Positions 35,657 through 44,200 of a stretch of 64,000 nt of DNA are shown here, in pieces. Each line of letters starts with the position of its first letter. Positions within the stretch are counted from its first letter, which is position 1. The stretch is taken from positions 835,501-899,500 of the forward strand of contig NC_008576.1 in NCBI RefSeq assembly GCF_000014865.1, in the 5' to 3' direction. A program made the position numbers and the translations under genes. The stretch comes from Magnetococcus marinus MC-1. Its GTDB lineage: Bacteria; Pseudomonadota; Magnetococcia; Magnetococcales; Magnetococcaceae. Under the pieces are notes generated by a model. That model saw only the letters and a list, made by a program, of their open reading frames with translations. It searched no databases and had not been told where the DNA came from.

Positions 35657-37057
35657 ATGGCACACCTGCACGTTATCGGCATTTGTGGTACCGCAATGGC
35701 CAACCTCGCCGCATTGGCAAAGATTGATGGCTGGCATGTTACCGGTTCCGATGCAGGGGTTTACCCGCCCATGAGCACCTTTTTGGAGCAAGAGGGTATT
35801 GAGATTATAAATGGTTTTTCAGCCGATAATCTTAAGGAGCGCCCCGATTTGACGCTGGTTGGCAATACGATTTCGCGGGGCAATCCAGAACTCGAAGCGT
35901 TGATGGACAGCGACTTGGCCTACATGTCCGGGGCAGAGTGGTTTCAAAAATTTGTGTTGGAGGGGCGTCACCCGATTGTGGCGACAGGCACCCATGGCAA
36001 AACCACGACATCCTCTATGCTGGCACGCTTATGGGAAGAGGCCGGATGGGAACCAGGCTTTCTGATCGGTGGTATTCCGGCGGATTTTGGCCGTGGCAGC
36101 CGTTTTCCCAAGGGGCCATGGGTGGTTGTAGAGGGAGATGAGTATGATACGGCCTTCTACGATAAACGCCCTAAATTTCTGCATTATCGTCCCCGTACCC
36201 TGATTTTGAACAACCTTGAGTTTGACCATGCGGACATCTATGCGGATCTTGAAGCGATTCGGGTGCAGTTTCGCTTGCTGTTGCGCACCGTACCCCGTTC
36301 TGGGGTAGTGCTGATTAATGGTGATGATGAAGAGGTGACGAAGCTGGCCGAGTATGCCTGTAGTCCGGTACTCTATTATGGCATCCATGGAGATTATCAC
36401 TATCGCGCGAGACTTAATCAAAAAGATGGCAGTCACTGGACCCTGATTAAAGAGGAGCAAGAGCTGTTTGATGTGGCGTGGGGACAGGTTGGTATGCATA
36501 ATATTTACAATGGCTTGGCAGCAGCATCGGCCGCCTTGGAACATGGTATGCCCGCCCATGTGGTGAAAGCTGGGTTAGAGGGCTTTAGTGGGGTTGCGCG
36601 TCGTTTACAGGTGCGTGCGCAGCTTGGCGGCGTCACCCTTTATGATGATTTTGCCCACCATCCCACCGCGATTAAGACCACGCTGGAGGGGTTGCGTGCC
36701 AAGGTGGGGCAAGCGCGAATTTGGGCGATTATTGAGCCGCGTTCCAACACCATGCGGCGTAAGGTGCATCAGTCCCGTTTGGCTGGGGTATTGGGGCGGG
36801 CTGATCGGGTGATTTTTGTGCGGCCCGAGGATAAACGTTTACACAGTGATGAGTTGCTCAATGTGGATGTGGTGGTTGGTGAGATTAACCGGGCCGGTTT
36901 AAACTGGGCGCGGGTTGCGGAAAATGTTGAGAACATTGTGCAGATGGTGGGTGAGGATCTGCGTCCTGGGGACCACCTACTGGTTATGAGTAATGGGGGA
37001 TTTGATGGTTTGCATGGAAAGTTAGAAATGTTGATGCAGCAGAAGTTTGAAGGGTAG
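35657..37057 (+). CDS. mpl: UDP-N-acetylmuramate:L-Ala-gamma-D-Glu-meso-DAP ligase
   Basis: ATP-dependent Mur ligase-family enzyme that attaches recycled tripeptide to UDP-MurNAc. It is 466 residues, close to E. coli Mpl. The N-terminal HLHVIGICGTAMANLA is the Mpl/MurC-type nucleotide-sugar Rossmann motif, and ATGTHGKTTTSSML is the ATP P-loop. VVEGDEYDTAFYDKRPKF is characteristic of Mpl, as are the NNLEFDHADIY and DDFAHHPTAI segments. The YDKRPKF stretch distinguishes Mpl from MurC. With ampD upstream it gives two steps of murein recycling. The yqgE ATG follows 4 nt after the stop. Confidence 0.95.
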   Translation: MAHLHVIGICGTAMANLAALAKIDGWHVTGSDAGVYPPMSTFLEQEGIEIINGFSADNLKERPDLTLVGNTISRGNPELEALMDSDLAYMSGAEWFQKFVLEGRHPIVATGTHGKTTTSSMLARLWEEAGWEPGFLIGGIPADFGRGSRFPKGPWVVVEGDEYDTAFYDKRPKFLHYRPRTLILNNLEFDHADIYADLEAIRVQFRLLLRTVPRSGVVLINGDDEEVTKLAEYACSPVLYYGIHGDYHYRARLNQKDGSHWTLIKEEQELFDVAWGQVGMHNIYNGLAAASAALEHGMPAHVVKAGLEGFSGVARRLQVRAQLGGVTLYDDFAHHPTAIKTTLEGLRAKVGQARIWAIIEPRSNTMRRKVHQSRLAGVLGRADRVIFVRPEDKRLHSDELLNVDVVVGEINRAGLNWARVAENVENIVQMVGEDLRPGDHLLVMSNGGFDGLHGKLEMLMQQKFEG

Positions 37058-37061
37058 ATAG

Positions 37062-37622
37062 ATGAAGTTTGCCACATTGGCGGGCAAATTTTTGATCGCG
37101 GTACCCAGCTTGGCGGATCCTTTTTTTGAGCGCACGGTGCTCTATCTCTGTGCGCACAATGAGGATGGCGCTTTGGGTTTGGTGATTAACCAGCCGCTGG
37201 ATACCACCATGAGCCAGATGGCGGGTTATTTAGAGCTAGATTGGCAGCGGCCTGGGGTGGATCGGGTCTATATGGGTGGGCCTGTCTCACCGGAGCAGGG
37301 GTTTGTGCTGTTTGAACAAGCCTTGGATCTGCCAGGGATTATGATGTTACCCGACGACCTCTATATGGGCACCAACCCCGACATTATACGACTTATGGGA
37401 CGTGCAGGGGCTCAAGAGCGTTTTTTATTCGCATTGGGTTATGCTGGTTGGGAGGCGGGGCAACTGGAACATGAGTTGCAGGAAAATAGCTGGTTGGTAT
37501 GCGATGCGCAGCGTAGTATTTTGTTTGATATGGGTTATGCCCAGCGCTGGGAAGCCGCCATCCGCAGCATGGGTATCGACCCTGCTTTGTTGGTGGATGC
37601 CAGTCACGGTTTTGCGAATTAA
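37062..37622 (+). CDS. yqgE: YqgE/AlgH family protein (UPF0301)
   Basis: A 186-residue protein of the conserved UPF0301 family, whose biochemical role is not settled. AlgH was first linked to alginate regulation in Pseudomonas. Diagnostic segments are LAGKFLIAVPSLADPFFERTV at the N-terminus, GALGLVINQPL, VYMGGPVSPEQGFVL and the C-terminal LGYAGWEAGQLEHELQENSW. There is no signal peptide or membrane segment. It is translationally close to mpl (4-nt gap) and probably in the same transcript. Confidence 0.93.
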   Translation: MKFATLAGKFLIAVPSLADPFFERTVLYLCAHNEDGALGLVINQPLDTTMSQMAGYLELDWQRPGVDRVYMGGPVSPEQGFVLFEQALDLPGIMMLPDDLYMGTNPDIIRLMGRAGAQERFLFALGYAGWEAGQLEHELQENSWLVCDAQRSILFDMGYAQRWEAAIRSMGIDPALLVDASHGFAN

Positions 37623-37663
37623 TCGAGTGATTGAGAGAAAATATAGAAAATAGGAAGCAGGGA

Positions 37664-37706
37664 TGTGGTTGTGTGGGGCAAACAACCACAGTACCAAGAT
37701 TTTTTA
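37664..37706 (+). terminator. Probable terminator of mpl-yqgE
   Basis: Perfect 9-bp stem TGTGGTTGT / ACAACCACA (37664-37672, 37682-37690) with a 9-nt loop. A run of six T follows at 37700-37705, after a 9-nt gap, so strength is uncertain. Confidence 0.55.
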
Positions 37707-37860
37707 AGCGTAAAACCCTGTTGTGTGGGGTGTAAATAATCCATCGTAAACGCTGTTGTTACATGCATTTAGGGATTAGCCCAGCGATTAAGGGGAAAGA
37801 CCTTATTTGCTGGGGATCAAGAGATGCACATGCGGCCAAACCTAAGCCTATTGGAACACC

Positions 37861-38610
37861 ATGAGCCTGCCTCTTACTGAACTTACCATCCCATTTTTAT
37901 TGGGCATGATTAGCACCATTCACTGTACAGCCATGTGCGGCGGGATTATGGGTGCCATAGCCTTTGGTATTCCGGGCTGGCAAGAGATGGGCGTGTGGCG
38001 CCGCATGGGTTATCTGTTTGCGGCCAATATGGGGCGTATTTTCAGCTACATTAGCATGGGGCTGATTTTATCAACGGTTGGGCAGCAGGTGATGGCATTT
38101 GCTCCTGGGGATTGGGGGCATCAGGTTATACGGGGCATGGCTGCGCTGGTATTGGTTTTTATGGGGCTCTATTTGGCGGGCAAGGCCCATTGGTTTGCGG
38201 TGGTAGAGCGTTTAGGGCGGCCTTTGTGGAAACGTTTGGAGCCGTCAAGTCGGCGCTTATTACCCATTCGTCATCCGGGGATTGCGCTGTTATTTGGTTT
38301 AATTTGGGGTTGGTTGCCGTGTGCCTTGGTCTATGCGGCGCTTTTTTGGAGCTTAGGTGCGGCGACGGTGTGGGAGGGTGGCTTACGCATGGCGTTGTTT
38401 GGGCTGGGCACATTACCGGCCATGTTGGGGATTGGTTTGGCGGTCAAGCGCATGCAGCGGGTAAGGATGCGGTGGCAGACACTGGCGGGTTGGGCTTTGG
38501 TGGTCATTGGGGTGGCGAGTTACTGGGTTGATCCCCACGGTTTGTTGATGGTACCGCAGGCATTGCAGGCTGATTTACCATGTATTACAGGGCTTTGTGA
38601 AGGTAAGTGA
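37861..38610 (+). CDS. DsbD_2 / SafE-type polytopic membrane protein
   Basis: A 249-residue integral membrane protein with about six hydrophobic segments. The N-terminal GMISTIHCTAMCGGIMGA (H21, C22, C26) and the central FGLIWGWLPCALVYAALFWS are paired motifs of the DsbD_2 group, usually annotated as sulfite exporter TauE/SafE-like. Many homologues occur near cbb3 oxidase or copper-handling genes and may move electrons or metal across the membrane. Here no such genes are adjacent. The C-terminal tail has two more cysteines (LPCITGLCEG). Preceded by a 238-nt gap and followed by tRNA-Leu. Confidence 0.75.
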   Translation: MSLPLTELTIPFLLGMISTIHCTAMCGGIMGAIAFGIPGWQEMGVWRRMGYLFAANMGRIFSYISMGLILSTVGQQVMAFAPGDWGHQVIRGMAALVLVFMGLYLAGKAHWFAVVERLGRPLWKRLEPSSRRLLPIRHPGIALLFGLIWGWLPCALVYAALFWSLGAATVWEGGLRMALFGLGTLPAMLGIGLAVKRMQRVRMRWQTLAGWALVVIGVASYWVDPHGLLMVPQALQADLPCITGLCEGK

Positions 38611-38639
38611 AAAAAAACTGGCGGGAAAATAAAAACCGC

Positions 38640-38667
38640 TTGACCCTGTGACCGATATACGTATAAT
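38640..38667 (+). promoter_or_regulatory. Promoter of tRNA-Leu
   Basis: TTGACC (38640-38645), 16-nt spacer, perfect TATAAT (38662-38667). Start is expected near 38674. The GC-rich stretch just after the -10 resembles stringently controlled discriminators. Confidence 0.8.
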
Positions 38668-38687
38668 CAGGCTCCTTAGCACCTATT

Positions 38688-38774
38688 GCCCAGGTGGCGG
38701 AATTGGTAGACGCGCTAGATTCAGGTTCTAGTGTCTTAACAGACGTGGGAGTTCGACTCTCCCCTTGGGCACCA
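38688..38774 (+). tRNA. tRNA-Leu, anticodon CAG
   Basis: 87 nt including encoded CCA. The acceptor stem GCCCAGG pairs with CTTGGGC (one G-U), the discriminator is A71, and CCA ends at 38774. The anticodon stem CTAGA/TCTAG encloses TTCAGGT, so the anticodon is CAG (38722-38724), reading CUG leucine codons. A long variable arm (TGTCTTAACAGACG region) marks a class II tRNA, and GTTCGACTC is the T-loop. Confidence 0.97.
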
Positions 38775-38877
38775 CTTAGAAAAAACCCTGATCAGTCAAA
38801 AGGTAGCGAGCGGTTTAAAAGTTGCACAGATCGCGATTTTCGACCAAGTTTGTACCAAATCAGGATAAAAATATAGG

Positions 38878-38908
38878 CCCCCTCAGAGTACGTTGAGGGG
38901 GTTTTTTG
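38878..38908 (+). terminator. Terminator after tRNA-Leu
   Basis: CCCCCTCA (38878-38885) pairs with TGAGGGGG (38894-38901), 8-nt loop, followed by six T. It lies about 100 nt after the tRNA. Confidence 0.9.
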
Positions 38909-39361
38909 TTGCCTAGGAGGGCCTCAAAGTTGCGGGATCGCAGGTGTAGAGATTTTGGGAGGTTTTTTGGTAGAGGTTCTCTATGACAAACGCGCGCGTG
39001 CCTCGTTTAAGGACCGCTGAGTAAGGCAATAGCCATGAATAAGCGTGGCAGAACACCATAAATACACAACAAGGTTTAGGCTGCGAACCTGAAAGATGCT
39101 AACATGGGGGAGATAGAGATCTTTAAAGGCTGCATGGTGGTTTTGCTTCACCATGTGCCCCAACGGGCTTGTGCTTGACATTCCAAGGTTAGAGCGCTAT
39201 ATCACACCCATGGAGGCAAGCAATTTTCTGGGCTATGCCCCGCTTGGGCCGCTCCATCAGCCCTCTCTTTGGTTGCGGTTGTGGCTTCGTCCTTAACCAT
39301 AAATATTTCGGGTTTCGGTTTGTCGGTCTCACCTTCTGACGGGTAAATGGGAGGTTCCAAC
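38909..39361 (+). other. Intergenic region before the 45-residue protein gene
   Basis: 453 nt. Apart from the promoter at 39175, no gene is supported. Short open frames on the minus strand (38981-39181, 39202-39402) cross the promoter and lack ribosome sites. The segment from about 39210 to 39361 would be the leader of the small-protein mRNA. Confidence 0.5.
39175..39203 (+). promoter_or_regulatory. Strong sigma70-type promoter for the 45-residue protein gene
   Basis: Perfect TTGACA (39175-39180), 17-nt spacer, TATATC (39198-39203; 4 of 6). Transcription start is expected near 39210, about 150 nt before the small coding region. Confidence 0.65.
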
Positions 39362-39499
39362 ATGGCAAAGAAAAAAAAACGGGTTTCCCTTGAGGATACC
39401 AAACCCGCCGATGCCTACCTTAAATTGGCGCTGCTCTTCTATGCCCTGTTTTTTGTTTTTATTGGTATACTCAAAAGCCAAGGGTTGGGCAGTCTGTAA
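39362..39499 (+). CDS. 45-residue single-pass membrane protein, function unknown
   Basis: A short gene below usual size cut-offs. GGGAGG (39349-39354) lies 7 nt before the ATG, an excellent ribosome site. The product starts with a basic segment (MAKKKKRVSLEDTKPADA) followed by one hydrophobic helix (about residues 20-37, LKLALLFYALFFVFIGIL) and a short polar tail (KSQGLGSL). The positive-inside rule predicts the N-terminus in the cytoplasm. The gene has its own promoter-like sequence and ends 23 nt before a strong hairpin terminator. No family is recognised. Its size and topology resemble regulatory membrane microproteins, but that is only an analogy. Confidence 0.75.
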   Translation: MAKKKKRVSLEDTKPADAYLKLALLFYALFFVFIGILKSQGLGSL

Positions 39500-39522
39500 C
39501 GGTTTCGTTTCCCCATAACAAT

Positions 39523-39563
39523 AAAAAGGCCGCGAGATGGGCGTCTCGCGGCCTTTTTATTTT
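39523..39563. terminator. Bidirectional terminator between the small-protein gene and pyk
   Basis: Perfect 15-bp stem (39523-39537 with 39544-39558; core GGCCGCGAGA), 6-nt loop, A-run before and T-run after. It serves the small protein gene (+) and pyk (-), whose stop is 24 nt away. Confidence 0.93.
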
Positions 39564-39581
39564 TAACCAGCAACAAGCTTG

Positions 39582-41033
39582 TTAATCCAGCGGGCCGTCG
39601 TCAAGGGGACGCTCAGCCTCACCAATGCGGGCAATGCGGAGAATGTTGGTGGTGCCCTCCTGACCAAACGGCACACCCGCAATCACCACAATACGGTCAT
39701 CGGTGTTGGCTAACTCCTCACGGCGACAGATACGTGTAGCCTTGCCCACCATCTCAGCAAAGTTGCTCACATCACTGGTATTAACACTGTGCACGCCCCA
39801 CACCATGGTTAAACGGCGGGCTACCCGTATATCCGGTGTCAAACCCAAAATGGGCACCGAAGCGCGGGTACGCGAGACCCGTAAGGCCGTTGAGCCCGTC
39901 TTGGTAAACGCCACAATGGCTTGGCAACCACGGCTCATGGCAACATCCCGCGCGGCCTTGCTTATGGCGTCATTGTCGCTATTGTCAAATGTTAAGGGGG
40001 TGTGCAAATTACGCTGTAGACAGTCAGGATCCGCCTCTGTGACCCGGGCAATACGGTCCATCACAGAAACCGCATTACACGCATAAGACCCCACCGCTGT
40101 CTCCGCAGAGAGCATCACCGCGTCGGCCCCGTCATAGATGGCGTTGGCCACGTCCGAGGCCTCGGCACGGGTGGGGATGGGGGCGTCAATCATCGACTCC
40201 AACATCTGCGTCGCTACAATAACCGGTTTGCACTGCTCTCGGCACATGCGAATAAGCCGCTTTTGTACCGCTGGAACACGCTCGGGAGTGTACTCAACAC
40301 CCAGATCCCCACGGGCCACCATCACCCCATCGGCGACTTTAACAATCTCCTCCAAATTATCAACAGCCTGGGGCTTTTCAATCTTGGCCAATAGGGCGGC
40401 ACGACCATGGATCAGCTTACGGGCTTCCCGTAAATCCTCAGGACGCTGTACAAAGCTTAGTGCGCACCAGTCAATGCCCAATTCCAACCCAAATTCCAGA
40501 TCTTCTAGATCCTTGTCGGTTAGGGCTTTTACCGGCAGCATGGCGGCAGGTACATTCAAGCCCTTGCGATCTGAGAGAATACCCCCCACACGAACCTCAC
40601 AGCAGACCCCAAAATCCTCAACCTCCATGACCCTTAGATTGATGCGCCCATCGTTGAGCAGCAACTCCAAACCGGGACGCATCACCTGAAACAGCTCATT
40701 ATGGGGCAGGGTAACACCGTTGATATCCCCCGTGCGCTCCTCTTTATAGAGGGCAAACTTTTGGCCCCGAACAAGCTCCACTTCAGAATTTTCAAAGGTA
40801 CCGATGCGCAATTTAGGACCTTGTAGATCCATCATAATGCCCAAGGGGCGGCCTAACTCTTCTTCGACAGAGCGGATCCAACCATGCCGACGACGATGAT
40901 CTTCATGGGAACCATGGCTGAAGTTTAGGCGGAAGGTGTCCACGCCGGTCAGCGCTAAATGTTTGATAAAATCGCGACTTGAAGCGTTAGGGCCAAGTGT
41001 GGCGATAATTTTTGTACGACGTATTGATTTCAT
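39582..41033 (-). CDS. pyk: Pyruvate kinase
   Basis: Glycolytic enzyme converting phosphoenolpyruvate and ADP to pyruvate and ATP. It is 483 residues, full length. RTKIIATLGPNASS opens the A domain, followed by FRLNFSHGSHEDH, MDLQGPKLRIG, the catalytic Lys segment AKIEKPQAVDNL, VARGDLGVE for metal binding, and TRAEASDVANAIYDGADAVMLS. The C-terminal allosteric domain contains AFTKTGSTALRVSR. AGGAGA lies 6 nt before the ATG. It is monocistronic between two terminators and convergent with the small membrane-protein gene. Confidence 0.97.
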   Translation of the reverse strand: MKSIRRTKIIATLGPNASSRDFIKHLALTGVDTFRLNFSHGSHEDHRRRHGWIRSVEEELGRPLGIMMDLQGPKLRIGTFENSEVELVRGQKFALYKEERTGDINGVTLPHNELFQVMRPGLELLLNDGRINLRVMEVEDFGVCCEVRVGGILSDRKGLNVPAAMLPVKALTDKDLEDLEFGLELGIDWCALSFVQRPEDLREARKLIHGRAALLAKIEKPQAVDNLEEIVKVADGVMVARGDLGVEYTPERVPAVQKRLIRMCREQCKPVIVATQMLESMIDAPIPTRAEASDVANAIYDGADAVMLSAETAVGSYACNAVSVMDRIARVTEADPDCLQRNLHTPLTFDNSDNDAISKAARDVAMSRGCQAIVAFTKTGSTALRVSRTRASVPILGLTPDIRVARRLTMVWGVHSVNTSDVSNFAEMVGKATRICRREELANTDDRIVVIAGVPFGQEGTTNILRIARIGEAERPLDDGPLD

Positions 41034-41192
41034 TGGGGTCTCCTAGGTTAGGTCGTAAGCCGCGCTGTGGACAGGCTTCGCGACGCTGCCTAACATACGC
41101 TTTTCCCGTGGTAAGTAAAAGTGACGCTCTGCATTTTTAGAATCAAATGTTGAGAATTCCCCCCTATGTCACGCTTTTGCGACATCTTGGCA

Positions 41193-41225
41193 CAAAAAAA
41201 ACCGGATGACGTGAAGGTCATCCGG
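41193..41225 (-). terminator. Rho-independent terminator of the giant adhesin gene
   Basis: CCGGATGAC (41202-41210) pairs with GTCATCCGG (41217-41225), 6-nt loop. On the minus strand it is followed by a run of eight T. It lies 64 nt after the adhesin stop codon. Confidence 0.9.
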
Positions 41226-41237
41226 CTCGGTCGGAGT

Positions 41238-41263
41238 CGCCAGGGGGCAAACGCCCCCTGGCG
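41238..41263 (-). repeat. Second hairpin directly after the adhesin stop
   Basis: Perfect 11-bp stem CGCCAGGGGGC / GCCCCCTGGCG (41238-41248, 41253-41263), AAAC loop. There is no T-run of its own; with the next hairpin it forms a tandem 3'-end structure that may protect the very long mRNA. Confidence 0.7.
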
Positions 41264-41288
41264 GTATGTAAGGTTAAGTGTTGCTGAT

Positions 41289-44200
41289 TTACCAGATGAT
41301 CTGGTCGATGCCGTCGAAGTCGATTTGGGTGCCATCCTCCAAGGTGATGTAACCCGCTGCATCGCCCGCATCGAAGGTGATGGCATCGAAGACATCGCCA
41401 CCCACATCGATGGTTTGCAAGGTAAAGTCCGAGTTGGTGTCAATGGTCCAGTTACCCACATCCCCCAGATCCAGCACCGGATCACTGGTCATGCCATCCA
41501 TACGGATCACATCATTATAGTCAGCACCACCGCTGATAAAGTCAGAACCATCGTTCATGCCAAAGATGAACAGGTCATCCCCAGCACCACCGGAGAGGAT
41601 GTCATCGCCCATGCCACCCTGGAAGATGTCATTGCCGTCACCACCACTCAGATGATCGTTACCATCGGTGCCGGTCATAACATCGTCGCCTGCGGTACCC
41701 TGGATCTCATCTTGAGTGACCGCCACATCAAACAGGCCAGCTTCGCTGGTGGCACCTTCTTCGTCAGTAACCTCAACGGAGAGGCTACGGGTACCGGGCT
41801 CATCCACATCCAACTGTATGGAGTGCAGAACATTTTCATAGGTATCAGTGCTCTCTACACCAGAGAGTACCAGATCACCCTCTCCACCAAAACCACCGCC
41901 ACTCACGGTAATGTTGGTGCCATCAATCATAAAGGTGCTCGAACCATCATCGGCCACCAGCTCACTGACTTGGAAGCCATTAAAGCTAAAGCTGTCTCCT
42001 GCACCCTCGCCATCGGTAATGGCAATGGTTGCGCCGCTAAAGTTCTGGCTGTCGGTGTCGGTGATGGTGATATGGCTGCCAATATCCACCAAACCATCGC
42101 CAATATCGTCATACACCAGCATCTCATCCATGGTCACCACGGGGGTGTCATCCACCTCAATGGTAAAGCCAAGATCCATATCCACCACGTTGACATTGTT
42201 CTGGTCACTGCTGACCGACATGGTGACATGGATGGTACCGGTAAACTCTTCCGGTGGGGTCATGGTTAGACCATTCAGCTGGTCGCCGGTCAAGCTCCAG
42301 GTACCATCCCCATTGTCGGTCCCTGCGGATAGCTGCGAGCCATCAGGCAAACCATCCAGGATAATGAGCATGGTCTCGGGTGAGGCGTCACTCATATCCA
42401 GCGATGCCGCACTCAGGTTAAGGCTAATGGCCGAGTTTTCAATACCCGCTGCATCTTCAGCCGAGGCGTTAAAGATGTCGGCATCAGCCTCAAAGGTCAC
42501 GGTAAACTCAGCCGAGCTATTGGCCTGAATATCAATCTCACCGGTATCCGGATCACGGTCCACCGAGTAAGAGGTCAATTGCAGATCCATGTTGCCCGAA
42601 AAATCCACCGGCGGTTTAACGCTCAGATCATCCAGATCATCGGGGGCGACGCTCCATGTGCCATCGCCATTGTTAAAGCCATGGGAGAAGGTGGTCCCCT
42701 CTGGGAAGCCACTGATCACCACATTGATCGACTCTGCTCCGCTGCCATCCAATACCGCCGAGAGACCCTCAAGCTCAAAGCCGGTATCTTCAAGACCCGT
42801 GACAACCTGATCTTGTACCGTCAGCAGCACATCATCGGCATCGGCGACCACATTGACATTAACCGTCGCGCTAACGGTAATATCCTCCGCACCATCGACC
42901 CCACCTTCACCACCGGTGGCTTTAAAGGTCAGATTAAAGTTGGTGTTTCCATCTTCAGGCGGCGTAAGGGTCAGGCCATCGGTACGCCACGAGGTGGCGG
43001 TACCATCCTCGGCACTGCCCGTCACCGTAAGCTCTGCAACAGGGATCTCCCAGTTACCGGTGTCGGGGTTCTGCTCACCCAAGCTCAGGGTGGCACCCTC
43101 TGGCACCCCTTCTACAATCACCACACCACTCAGGGTCTCGCTGCCATCCGCATCGGGCATGTTCAGCGTGACTTGGATCTCAATGGCGCTATCCTCCATC
43201 CCGCCCACAGGGCTGATATGGATGTTTGGACCGTCGGTTATGGCATTGACATCTACAGTCACGATGTGATCTTGCACCAACTCCTGACCGTTTACATCAA
43301 TGGTGATCGCTTGCATGGGGATGTTCATCTCACCGCTGAAATCTTCAGGCGGTGTGACCTCCAGGGTTTCAACCTGCTCAGCGGTAAAGACCCAGGTGCC
43401 ATTGAGTGGATTAAAGATGCCCGCTGATAGAGAGGCTCCCTCTGGCAGGTCGGCATCAGCGATCACAAACGAGGTGATCTCAGAACCCGCAGAACTACTT
43501 TGTGCATTACCAGCGTCGGCGGCTGGGGGCGGTTCAATCGCGTTGTTGCCAGAGTTTTGTCCATGTCCACCGGAACATTGGCCACCGTTACCGGAGCCGT
43601 GACCGCTGTTACCGGAGGCGTGGTTACCGGAGCCGTGACCGCTGTTACCGGAGGCGTGGTTGCCGGAGCCGTGACCGCTGTTACCGGAGGCGTGGTTGCC
43701 GGAGCCGTGACCGCTGTTACCGGAACTGTGGTTGCCGGAGCCGTGACCGCTGTTACCGGAACTGTGGTTGCCGGAGCCGTGACCGCTGTTACCGGAGGCG
43801 TGGTTACCGGAGCCGTGACCGCTGTTACCGGAACTGTGGTTGCCGGAGCCGTGACCGCTGTTACCGGAGGCGTGGTTGCCGGAGCCGTGACCGCTGTTAC
43901 CGGAACTGTGGTTGCCGGAGCCGTGACCGCTGTTACCGGAGGCGTGGTTACCGGAGCCGTGACCGCTGTTACCGGAGGCGTGGTTGCCGGAGCCCTGACC
44001 GCTGTTACCGGAACCGTGGTTACCGGAACCGTGGTTACCGGAACCGTGGTTACCGGAACCCTGACCGCTGTTGCCGGAGGCGTGGTTACCGGAGCCCTGA
44101 CCATCGTTACCGGAACCGTGGTTGCCGGAACCCTGACCCTGGTTATCATTGTCGTCATTGCCACCCGCATTGCCCTGCAAAGAGGTTGCGGTGATACCCA

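Noticed and set aside
35423-35791. 122-residue minus-strand frame overlapping mpl
   Set aside because: It overlaps the conserved Mpl N-terminus and has a cysteine-rich random-looking composition.
41848-43602. Candidate CRISPR-like regularity in the adhesin (36-bp and 741-bp periods)
   Set aside because: Units are contiguous coding repeats without unique spacers.
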